Assembly: GCF_051622035.1 (NCBI RefSeq)
Contig: NC_135357.1
Location: 35,199,691 to 35,263,690, forward strand
Origin: Arctopsyche grandis
Taxonomy: Eukaryota; Arthropoda; Insecta; Trichoptera; Hydropsychidae
Length of the DNA stretch: 64,000 nucleotides
Direction of reading: 5' to 3'
Each line of letters opens with the position of its first letter. Positions within the stretch are counted from its first letter, which is position 1. Of the stretch, positions 31,023 through 42,166 are shown piece after piece. Made by a program: the position numbers and the translations under genes. The notes under the pieces are model-generated. The model saw nothing but the letters and a program-made list of their open reading frames with translations, searched no databases and was not told the DNA's origin.

Positions 31023-31249
31023 AATGTAGATTTTGTTTTTACAAACCTCTTATATATTTCACTTCGCTCATGGTCGAACAAGATATGTGTATTATTTATT
31101 TATATAATTTTAGCTATTTACATAGATAATTATATCCTACATTATTCCGATAGATTTGAAACTTTGCCCTTTTTCGCGTTTTTATCTACAATAGATATCC
31201 AAATCAATACCGCCAATACGATGGTGAAAAATAATCGTAATCGGGACGC

Positions 31250-32093
31250 TTAACTCTTTGGGTGCTGACGTCTTTTCTGTTGAAAGCCCACCATGCTGAA
31301 AATTTCGCCAACATTTGCATCTAGATCTATTTAGAAATCCAATAGAAAGCAGGCAGTAGTGTCACCCCAATTTTGGAACAACGGGTTTCCAAATTTTTTT
31401 CAATTTATATATATATTTCAAAAAAGGTCTTTTCTCTTTACCTGCTATGTAATCGACTGTGACCTTTTCGAATTTGTAACCGTTCAAAACAATTTTCAAG
31501 ATTTGTATAGTTTTTGAAAAAATTATATGAATTTTTAAATTTCTAACGGGTTTCCGGAATCTTTTAATTTTTAACAACGGGTTTCAGGAAACCATTAAGG
31601 TGACAGGTAAGGTGTAAGCAGGTATAAAAACCCAAAATCACCACTCAAAATAACTATCGCCGACGATTTCGAGATTTGTAAAGGTGTGTTTAGACTCTCT
31701 AATATATCTTGCTACAATATAAAATAAACAGAAGAAGTCTATTGATGAATGTGTTGTTCCAAAACTAGTTGCATCTTCTTAATTGTAGTTAAAATGTAAT
31801 GCTCACAATCCACATATGTGCCAAGGCACAATCTAAAATACTCAGCAGTTAGGGATTTTCATCGAGAAATTCTGATATAGTTATAAATGTAGAAATTCCG
31901 GTCTAAACCAGTCTTTATAAACATTGACACGGATTACACGACCCATGTTCAATACTACCTGGAAAGGCTTTTAGCGGTAAGTATTCTTATTTATTTTTTA
32001 TATACTCAAAAAACAGCCTATCGGCGTATATTTCAAGCTTATGGACTTGTTGGAAAAACGCCAATCGGCGTTGCTCAACATTCAAAGGGTTAA
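31250..32093. mobile_element. piggyBac-type MITE in H4-H3 spacer
   Basis: Bounded by TTAA at both ends. The left end is TTAACTCTTTGGGTGCTGACG; the right end is the reverse complement of TTAACCCTTTGAATGTTGAG. Non-coding. Related copies at 24236-24848 and about 47075-47588. Confidence 0.75.
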
Positions 32094-32299
32094 TACGAAT
32101 CGAAAAAAAAAGTTTAATTGTAACATCTAGGATATAAAATGTTTATATTTAATATCTAAGCAGGTACTATATTAAGTTCATATGTTAAAATATAAATATA
32201 TTTTATTATTGAATGCAAAATAAATTCTGCATCATGTATCTTCTCAGTTTGAGAGCAACTGTAAAAACGCACCAGGTGGTAGCGTTTGCCGCCCAAACT

Positions 32300-32818
<519 letters not shown>

Positions 32819-32847
32819 ATATCTACTGACCTACTATTAAACAAAAC

Positions 32848-32863
32848 GGCCCTTTTCAGGGCC
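32848..32863 (+). terminator. histone 3' stem-loop, H3
   Basis: GGCCCTTTTCAGGGCC, canonical, 29 nt past the stop. Confidence 0.95.
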
Positions 32864-34089
32864 ACAAACAATATATTTCGGATTTATTTCTCATGATTTA
32901 CGAATATAGTTTTCAGTCGCGATTTTCTAATCTGAACGGCCATACAAAAACTCGGGAACTAGACAGTCACGTCTCGGCACCTTCATCACATATAATACGT
33001 ATGTTTTTAGCAGGGTGGGGATCAACGTATGAAATAATGAATAAATCAGTAAGTATCTACGTTCATAGTGTGTATGAATTTCGCATTCAAATCAATCTAA
33101 TGAAGTAGGCGCCGTTGGAATTAGTCTGTTTTTCGCAGTAACATCCGAATTCGTGTTTTCCATATGAGCGTCTCATTGAAGTTAGTGATTTTGATGAAAT
33201 ATAAATTTATTAGTGGATTTTAGTTCAACAAAATTGGAGACTAGTTGGCATGTACTATTAATTATAGAACATCTTAAAAAAGGAGTCGGTGCATTTTTAT
33301 TTACAACTTCGATTCCATAGCTCTTCGTTTTATTACAAGCCTCAGCTTGGTTTCGCTTTTTAGCGTCTATTTTTTCTTTATTTTAAATACAACATATTTA
33401 CATATAATTTAGAATTAAGATGAAAGTATTACAAATCATGATAATTTAAAAGAAGCTAATAAATAGCCTTGTAAAAATTAGGAAAATAAAGACAATCGGA
33501 AAAACGTGAAATTTAAATTAACACTATGCTTGAACACTTTAGACAGACAAACTACGATGACAGTTGCCAGTATATCATAACTTATGATTCATAAGGTTCT
33601 AAATTACTTTTTATATTTTCTAAATTATTTGAAGAGTGGTATTCATATATCTCTAAGCGTTGAGTCTGTGATTATTGAAAAGATGTTAAATAATAACCAT
33701 TTATGCAATTTTTGAACCGGCCACAAATGCATTAAATTATTTTAATGAATTACAAAAAAATGGTTGTGATCAAGACCCGAGGTATTGGGATTTTAGTAAA
33801 ATATGATACCAGTTGTATGGTTCCTGTAACGAACCACGTAACTCGTTCAAGCACCATTTCTTCTAAATTATTTCCATAATGAACGGGTAAAACGGATATG
33901 TGATCTTATTATATGTTTATTGATATACATTTGATTGGATTGACTAATTTTAAATTTTTATTTTATCAGCATCCATTTGGATATTTGACGATTTTAACAA
34001 TATTCCCATCCATTTCGAATTCAATACAATTTTTGAATTGCAGTAACGAAAATATTGTCATGACCGAACAGACGTTTAAAAATATTGGT
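32864..34089. other. H3-H2A spacer
   Basis: AT-rich with no gene. The final 190 bp match the sequence downstream of H2A copy 1 (TTGACTAATTTTA, ATTGTCATGACCGA), so this is true repeat-unit spacer. Confidence 0.65.
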
Positions 34090-34105
34090 GGCCCTGAAAA
34101 CGGCC
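34090..34105 (-). terminator. histone 3' stem-loop, H2A copy 2, with a mismatch
   Basis: Minus strand GGCCGTTTTCAGGGCC. The fifth stem position is G opposite G, breaking one of six pairs. All other seven-gene stem-loops here are perfect except the truncated H1 remnant. Confidence 0.9.
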
Positions 34106-34138
34106 GTTTTTGATGTAGATAACAGACTTGCTAATCGT

Positions 34139-34564
<426 letters not shown>

Positions 34565-34585
34565 CTAGCGCACGGTGCGAGAGAC

Positions 34586-34626
34586 GGCGAGCGAATGACA
34601 AAAATTTGGATCCGCCTGTATTTATA
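34586..34626 (-). promoter_or_regulatory. H2A copy 2 core promoter
   Basis: TATAAATA (34619-34626) and initiator TCATTCGCTCGCC (34586-34598) on the minus strand. No insertion. Confidence 0.75.
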
Positions 34627-34783
34627 AACGCAGCCGCAATGTACATGCGGTTGCACAATAGGGAGACCATCTGCTGTCGACGCGGAGGGGCGAAGTCACG
34701 ACAAGGAAATTTTAGCAATTTAAAATTCATTCTGAAGCATTCTCTCGTATCTACAGCGTCCCCTTGGATCACTGCGATACACG

Positions 34784-35164
34784 ATGCCTCCCAAGACTAG
34801 TGGAAAGGCCGCCAAGAAATCTGGGGGCAAGGCCCAGAAGAACATCTCCAAGGGGGATGGAAAGAAGAAGAACAAGCGCAGGAGGAAGGAGAGCTACGCC
34901 ATCTACATCTACAAGGTGTTGAAGCAGGTGCACCCCGACACCGGCATCTCGTCGAAGGCGATGAGCATCATGAACAGCTTCGTCAACGACATCTTCGAAC
35001 GCATCGCAGCCGAGGCTTCTCGTCTCGCCCACTATAACAAGCGCTCCACCATCACTTCTCGGGAAATCCAGACCGCAGTCCGTCTCCTGCTTCCAGGAGA
35101 GTTGGCCAAGCACGCCGTCTCTGAAGGCACCAAAGCCGTCACCAAATACACCAGCTCCAAGTAG
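34784..35164 (+). CDS. H2B: histone H2B, copy 2
   Basis: 126 residues, intact, differing from copy 1 only near residue 5 ([12 protein letters not shown]). It has the same basic tail and histone fold, followed by a canonical stem-loop at 35198. About 465 bp downstream lies the gypsy insertion. Confidence 0.98.
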   Translation: MPPKTSGKAAKKSGGKAQKNISKGDGKKKNKRRRKESYAIYIYKVLKQVHPDTGISSKAMSIMNSFVNDIFERIAAEASRLAHYNKRSTITSREIQTAVRLLLPGELAKHAVSEGTKAVTKYTSSK

Positions 35165-35197
35165 ACGCCAACGTCCTAGCGTTGAAGAACATCAAAA

Positions 35198-35213
35198 GGC
35201 CCTTTTCAGGGCC
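35198..35213 (+). terminator. histone 3' stem-loop, H2B copy 2
   Basis: GGCCCTTTTCAGGGCC, canonical. Confidence 0.95.
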
Positions 35214-35625
35214 ACCAATACTCTTTACAAATAAAAATTTTGGTTTTAAAATGAACAATTTCATCATTTGCATATTGGTATTTTTATACTGCACTCATTG
35301 GTGTAATATGGCGATTAGCAGTCCCAACTACCTACTTTTTTATTTGTTATTGTACTTTATTTTTTCATACCTGCTAATTTAAAATGATGCCTCTCAGCTT
35401 AGTGCGTTGTTTTGAAAGCTTCTTCATTTTTAAGTAGTTTCATGATGGTTTTTGTTGTGTTATATTTTTTCGTACCTGCTATTTTAAAATGTCATTGCCT
35501 ACTCAGTCCTAATAAGTAGTTTTATGACCGCTTCTCACAATTCTACATTTTTTTGCATCCCCTGTGCTGTTACCTTTTTCTACATACCTCCTTTTAGCTT
35601 CACTTTAAGTGCTGTTATCTTTTTC
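35214..35625. other. H2B downstream spacer
   Basis: Matches 20593-20890. A block containing TATTTTTTCRTACCTGCT is duplicated here relative to unit 1. Confidence 0.65.
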
Positions 35626-35629
35626 AATG
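35626..35629. repeat. gypsy target duplication, left
   Basis: AATG, repeated at 40591-40594. Confidence 0.85.
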
Positions 35630-35983
35630 TGTAACGTGGGGTGAAGTGGGTGGCTTTGACTGAACAGGGAAAGACCAGCAGAGATGGGAGTCTAAAGGAA
35701 ACGACAGTTCTCAGAGAAAGCTGTGGTCCGACTCGACTTCCGAAGGAAAGGGCGCTTCTTTTATAGCTGAGAAAGTAGCGGTACTTTCTCCCACTCCCCA
35801 GCATCCGAGGGCGGGGGTAGTTTCCCCCCACTCCTTCGGCTGCGGGGGCGTACGTTACACTGCCCTCTCCTTCAGGATCGGTCGTCTCGAGCGATTTATT
35901 AATGTACAAAAGCATATACAAACAAATACAAGGAAATACAATAAATAAACAAATACAAGGAAATACAATACGGGGTTTTAATT

Positions 35984-38900
35984 TTAGATCGGATCCGGTG
36001 TTGCGAGGTATCGCGCTAATCTGTTGACGTGTACCACCAGATACCGGGAGTTCCCTGTTTCCCGGCGGATCCGATAGACAACGTCGCTGATCCTCTTAAT
36101 AATCCGGAACGGACCTTCCCAAGGGGATTGGAGTTTAAGGGTGCGACCGGGCTTCTTGGCTGGGTTGTGCAACCAAACGCGATCGCCCTCTTCGTATCGT
36201 GGTTCCCAGATCCTCCCGTCGTAAGCCGCTTTCATTCTTTTATGCGTCTTCTGGAGGTGTTTCCGAGCGAATTTGTGCGTTTCCGCCATCCCTTCTATGA
36301 GATTTTGGACGTATTTGTGGGCTGATTGCTCGGGTATACTGTCCGGGGGTCCGCCGTAGATAAGTTGGGGCGGAAGGCGCATTTCCCTGCCGAACATCAT
36401 CAGGGCTGGCGACTCTCCTGTCGCGTCGTGTGGGGTTGAGCGGTAAGCCATGAGGAACGGGGACAGCATCGTGTCCCAGTCTCGTTCTGCCTCCTCGTCG
36501 TAGTAGGACAGGAATTTCCGGAGGTATCCCAGTAGAGTGCGGTTTAACCTCTCGATCATCCCGTCCGACTGAGGGTGGTAAGGGGTCGTCCGAGTTTTGC
36601 AGATGCCCAATTTATCTAGCGTTTCGGCAAAGACTCGGGCTTCAAAATTACGGCCTTGATCGGAGTGCAGTTCTCGAGGTGTGCCCAGTTTGGCGAAGAC
36701 ATGGGTTACTAGGGCTTCCGCTACCGTTTCCGCCTCTTGGTCCGGTAAGGGAATGGCTTCTGGCCACTTTGTGAAGTAATCAGCGGCCACTAGCACGTAA
36801 CGGTTCCCCCTATTGGTAACCGGTAGCGGTCCCAATATGTCGATCGCCATTCGGTCCATCGGTGCCCCTGACACGTATTGCCGCATGGCCGCCCTGTTCC
36901 TCGTATGTGGTCCGTTTTGCGCTGCACACCTGGGGCATTTTTCGCACCATTTTATAACGTCGGGGCGGCATGTTGGCCAGTAGTATCGGCGGCGGACATT
37001 CTTTAGCGTTTTATTGACGCCGAAGTGTCCGCCAGTCGGGGAACTGTGCATCTCCCATAGGATTTCATTTGTGTGGCTCTCGGGAATGACCAATTGCAGG
37101 ATCTGACGCTCACCGTTTGGGCTTTCCCATCGCCGGAAGAGCTGACCCTGGTCGACAGTTAGTGCGTCCCACTGGGCCCATAGAATCCGAACTTCGGGTT
37201 CTTCTGCCGAAACTTCTTCCCACAGTGGTCGTCTCCCGGACTCTTTCCATGCGATGAAGCGTGAGATTGTGGAGTCGGTGGCCTGGGGACTTTGTGGGTT
37301 CCCTAGAGTGACGAGTTTGGCTTCGGGTGCTATTTGCTCACTCTCTATTTTCGCGCATTTCGGGCAGTCTGGGTCACATGGACGTCTAGAGAGGGCGTCG
37401 GCGTTGCCGTGTTTCTTCCCTGCTCGATGCTGTACGTCCATGTGGTACTGTCCCAGTCGTTGCAACCAGCGGGCCCATTGACCTTCAGGTTTTCTGAAGC
37501 TGCGGAGCCACGTCAGTGCGGCGTGATCGGTTCGGAGTGTGAAGGGGCTTCCGTACAGGTAGTGGTGGAAGTGCTCTACTGCGTCGACGATGGCGAGCAG
37601 CTCTTTCCGGGTGACGCAGTAGTTCCGTTCCGGTGCCTTCAAGGTGCGACTATAGTACCCGATCACCTTCTCCTCGCCGTCTTGAACTTGGGAGAGCACG
37701 GCTCCGATGGCATGTTGACTGGCATCCGCGTCCAGAATATAGATTCCCTCGGGTCGGGGGAATGCCATTGTTTCCGCATTTGTCAGAGCGTTTTTGAGGG
37801 CATTGAAGGCATGCTCACAGTCTTGGTCCCACGTGAAGACTGTTTTCTCCTCCGTGAGACGATGCAGTGGTTTCGCCGTTTGCGCAAACCCTTGCACAAA
37901 CCTCCGGTAATAGGTGCAGAGGCCTAAGAAGCTGCGGAGTTGTGCCTTCGATTTGGGGGTGGGCCACTCTCTCACGGCTTTTGTCTTCTCTGGATCCGTG
38001 CAGACGCCGTGGGAGCTGATTTTATGGCCAAGGAAGCAGACCTCATTCCTAAACAGCTGGCACTTCCGCGTATTTATTTTGAGTCCGACCGCAAGTAGGC
38101 GTTTGAGGACCGTCTGGATGTGTTCCAAGTGGGCCTCTGGGGTCGGACTATATATGATGATGTCGTCGAGATATACCAAGGTTGATCCGGTCAGGTCGCC
38201 GAGAATGTCTTCCATTAGCCGGGAGAATGTGGCAGGCGCGTTGCAGAGGCCGAAAGGCATGACACGGAATTGGAACAGACCAAATTCAGTGGTAAAGGCG
38301 GTTTTTGGTCGGTCTTTCTCTTCGACTGGGACTTGCCAAAAACCACTCTGCAGGTCCAACGTCGAGAAAAATTTGGCACCCGCGAGTCTGTCCAGAACGT
38401 CGTCCATTCGTGGCATCGGGAACGAATCTTTCGTTGTCACGGCGTTTAACCGACGATAGTCAACGCAGAGGCGCAACTCGCCGGTCTTTTTCGTGACCAA
38501 TACGATGGGGGAGGCCCAGGGACCGGCTGCTGGTTCGATGATTTGTCTTGTCAGCAAGTCGTTGATGAGGGACCGTACCTCTGTCTTCTTGTGCAGCGGT
38601 ATTCTGCGATGGGCCTGTTTGATGGGGGCGGCGTCGCCGCTATTTATTCGATGGCTCCCTTTATGGACTTGGCTTAAGTCCCGTTCGCTTTGGGCGAAGG
38701 CTTGTCGATGCTGGAGGAGGGAGTTGACGATCGTCGACCGTTTTCCAGGTGGTAGGTCGATGATAGCAGCGTCCAGTTGGCGGGGCAGGTCGTCTTGTCG
38801 CTTTCCGTTCAGTTCGTGTCTTTTTATTTCCTGACACGAATGGACTGAACTTACTGGTCGATGGGGCGCAATTTCGTTCCGGAAAGTGACCCTTGTCGTG

Positions 38901-39391
38901 GTTCCTCCCAGTTCGACGATCGTATTGAGGTGGCGCAGGAGATCCATCCCCATGATGACCTCTGAGGAGAAATCAGTGACGGCAAATTTCCATCTCGCTT
39001 GTGTGCCTTTAATTGCCAACGTAGTCTCGGCCCATACGTAGATCGCTACGTGTCGACCGTCTGCGACTCGTATTCTTTCCCTTTTGTCGTTCACCCTTTT
39101 TCTATGTTCGCGGGGAATTTTGGCGAACAGTTTGCTGGAGATAACGGAGACGCTTGCCCCGGTATCCAACAGTACCCTACATGGTACTCCTCCGATCTCG
39201 CCTTCGGTGTCCAATACGAAAGGTGAGTCGCCGACGCTCCCTAACACTGGGACGGGCTTTTCTTCATTTTCGATGATCAGTCCTGCCCGTGTGGAACTGA
39301 CCATTATTCTTTTCCCGACTGGGATCGCACCTCTTCCTCGTCGGAGGCGTTCTCGACTGCCCGTACCTTCGGACAGTTCCGCCCGCGACAT
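35984..39391 (-). mobile_element. gypsy pol (protease, RT, RNase H, integrase)
   Basis: Long open frame of 1135 codons with domains in the Ty3 order: aspartic protease, reverse transcriptase, RNase H, integrase. It overlaps gag by 88 nt in a different frame, as in families that reach pol by programmed frameshifting. It lies wholly within the element at 35630-40590. Confidence 0.95.
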
Positions 39392-40308
39392 TGTGGGCTT
39401 CCGCAGTTTCGGCAGTTCCTTTGCCCTTGCCAGGGCGGTCTGTTGCCGTTACGGCCCTCCGCTTGCCAGGGAGGTCTGCTGGCGTTTCGAGCTGCGGTAT
39501 TGAAGTGAGGCTGGTGGTCTTGGGCTGGTCTGTTGGCCGCCCCCCTCCCTTGACTCCTCAGCCGTTTCGCATCCCTCGCGTGTTTTGCGAGCCGTAACAG
39601 CTCCTGCAGTGGGGTCTTCGGATCTGCGGTGAAGACGGCAGCGCGGATATCCTCGTCGTGAAACGACAATATGAGGAGTATCTTGTCCAGGACGTCCAAC
39701 GGGATAGGCTCTGGAAAGGCCTCCATCCTTTTTCGACGGATGTCCGCGAACCGAGCTTCTATGTCGTCGTTGTTGCGGATCGACGGGGAAATTAGGTCAC
39801 GGAATGCGTCGTACGGGTGTGGCGAAGATTTGAAGCGCTTCACCAGCCTCTCCCTCAGCTCCTCGTACGCTTCGTACGCTTCTTTCGGTACTTCGTCGAT
39901 GAGGAATATTCTCGCTTGACCTCGTAGAGCGAGAATGAGTGAGTTTGCCGTCGGTTCGCAGCGTAGGGCTCGTGACACGATTTCAAATTCGCGGATGAAT
40001 CGTTCTACGTCGCCCGTTCCGTCGAAAACAGGAAGCTCGGTCGGTTGCTTGTGGATGGTGCTTCCTAGCATGGGGTCGGTGACAGGTCGTGGAGTAGCGT
40101 CGTTTCTGCATACTGATGACGAGGGACTCAGTGTGCTCGCCGGAACCGCTGGGACCCTCGTTGAAGGGCTTGCCGGAATCGCTGGCGTGCGTGTTGTGGT
40201 GTCCCTCTCGAGAAGCGCGACGAGTCGCGCCATCTGCTCCTCCAGACGTTCCACACGTGATGGATCGTCCAACTGGTGAGGAGATGCCTGTCTCCTTTTT
40301 GGGGGCAT
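39304..40308 (-). mobile_element. gypsy gag
   Basis: 334-codon frame with a gag-like helical core and one C-terminal zinc knuckle (CRNCGSPQCRGRNC). Upstream in the element is a short leader with the primer-site region next to the LTR. Confidence 0.92.
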
Positions 40309-40590
40309 CTTTGCGTGGTGTATTCCTTTTGCGGCTCAGGTCAAACACTTCTGACACCAGTGTAACGTGGGGTGAAGTGGGTGGCTTTGACTGAACAGGG
40401 AAAGACCAGCAGAGATGGGAGTCTAAAGGAAACGACAGTTCTCAGAGAAAGCTGTGGTCCGACTCGACTTCCGAAGGAAAGGGCGCTTCTTTTATAGCTG
40501 AGAAAGTAGCGGTACTTTCTCCCACTCCCCAGCATCCGAGGGCGGGGGTAGTTTCCCCCCACTCCTTCGGCTGCGGGGGCGTACGTTACA

Positions 40591-41267
40591 AATGTATAAA
40601 ACGCTTTTTTGCAGTCTTTTACCTGACTAATTTATACATTGTGGTCAACACGATAATTCAACTAAATAATAAACAGAGATAGGTGCGGAAGCGTGCTTTT
40701 TTCCAGGAAAGGGCAAATTACTAAGTAAAAAAAAAGTTCACCATAAAAATGAACAATGGTACGCAGGGTAGCGCCAAAACTCCCAATTGTTGCCATTACT
40801 TGAATGAACTTCACATTTCGTCCGTCAACATCAATTTCGTTTCTGTACGTCTCGTCGGTTTGGTACTAGACATACATATAAAAATGTTTAATAAATTGAA
40901 ATAAATAAAATACGCATGTGGTTGTAAGAATAATTAATCGACAAATGAGAAACTGAGAGTTCACTTAACGAGCATTGGTGAAAAACCAGGCCCACCGTAA
41001 TTCGCCATTTCACACCTAAATTATTCTAATACTGTTGACGTGTTAATATCGCACATGGCATATTTGAATCCTTTTTATTGATTAATAAACAAAATTAACG
41101 TGTGCGAAACAAACCAATGCCCTCACCAAATGCACATATAGACATATACATACATGGACAAATTCTATTTCATATCAAGAAATGCTATAGCGTGAGTTTT
41201 CATCGATTTACATGCGTTTATTGTAATGTGATTTCAAACGAAACCGATTCGTTTATTTAAGTTTGGT
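40591..41267. other. remnant H2B-H1 spacer
   Basis: AT-rich, no gene. Shares TTTGAATCCTTTTTATTG and other words with 20900-21660 of unit 1, so it is the original spacer. Confidence 0.6.
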
Positions 41268-41281
41268 AGCCCTGAAAAGCT
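41268..41281 (-). pseudogene. H1 relic: damaged stem-loop at a deletion point
   Basis: GGTAGCCCTGAAAAGC matches the plus-strand sequence of the H1 stem-loop at 21703 but lacks two bases of one arm. What follows is not H1 but sequence like the H4 downstream spacer. H1 and the H1-H4 spacer of this unit are gone. Confidence 0.75.
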
Positions 41282-41447
41282 GTTCGTTCACAAAAGTAAA
41301 CGAAGGTGAAACAAATATTGCCCACATGGTAAATGTACGTAAGGTAGTAGTTGAAATAGTAAATTTTAGTAAGCGTAATTATGTATTTGATATACAAATG
41401 TAGCTCAAATGAAAGTCTAGAACCGAAAACTTTGTAAATGGTTTGGT

Positions 41448-41463
41448 GGCCCTGAAAAGGGCC
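41448..41463 (-). terminator. histone 3' stem-loop, H4 copy 2
   Basis: Canonical GGCCCTTTTCAGGGCC on the minus strand. Confidence 0.95.
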
Positions 41464-41499
41464 TTTGTTGTTGTTGTCGATGTAAATTGATTTGTTTGT

Positions 41500-41817
<318 letters not shown>

Positions 41818-41885
41818 TCAGCAAAGTGTTTGACGAGCGAGAGCGAGAAACAGCACGTCCGCGAGCGGCGAGCTGCACCAGTCGA

Positions 41886-41896
41886 GTGAGAATTGA
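41886..41896 (-). repeat. target-site duplication of LINE D, H4 side
   Basis: TCAATTCTCAC on the minus strand, identical to 46742-46752. Confidence 0.93.
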
Positions 41897-42166
41897 GTAG
41901 TTGTGGCTGCGTTTTAACGATAGTTTATAGGGAGTGCCACTCCCTTAACCTATCCATCGAACGTGTTGTATGGGATCGGACTCTCGGTGATGTTTGTGGT
42001 GCGGGCTGGCGGCTGCTCGCTTGTGGGGTGTTTGTCGATCTGGAACACTAAGCAAAATTAGTGCAACATCTGTGGGATACTGTCGGGGTTAGTGTGTTAG
42101 TGGGTGGTTAACGGGTATGGACCGTTTGGAGGTGGTTGAGTCTGGTTAATTAAATTGGGTGCTATT

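Larger units (their letters stand above)
35630..40590 (-). mobile_element. Ty3/gypsy LTR retrotransposon, looks whole
   Basis: A 4961-bp element on the minus strand with two 230-bp LTRs (35630-35859 and 40361-40590) that appear identical, perfect TGTAACG/CGTTACA ends and a 4-bp AATG duplication. Parts in order: LTR, primer-site region, gag, pol, purine tract, LTR. No env-like frame. Identical LTRs mean a very recent insertion. Confidence 0.95.
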
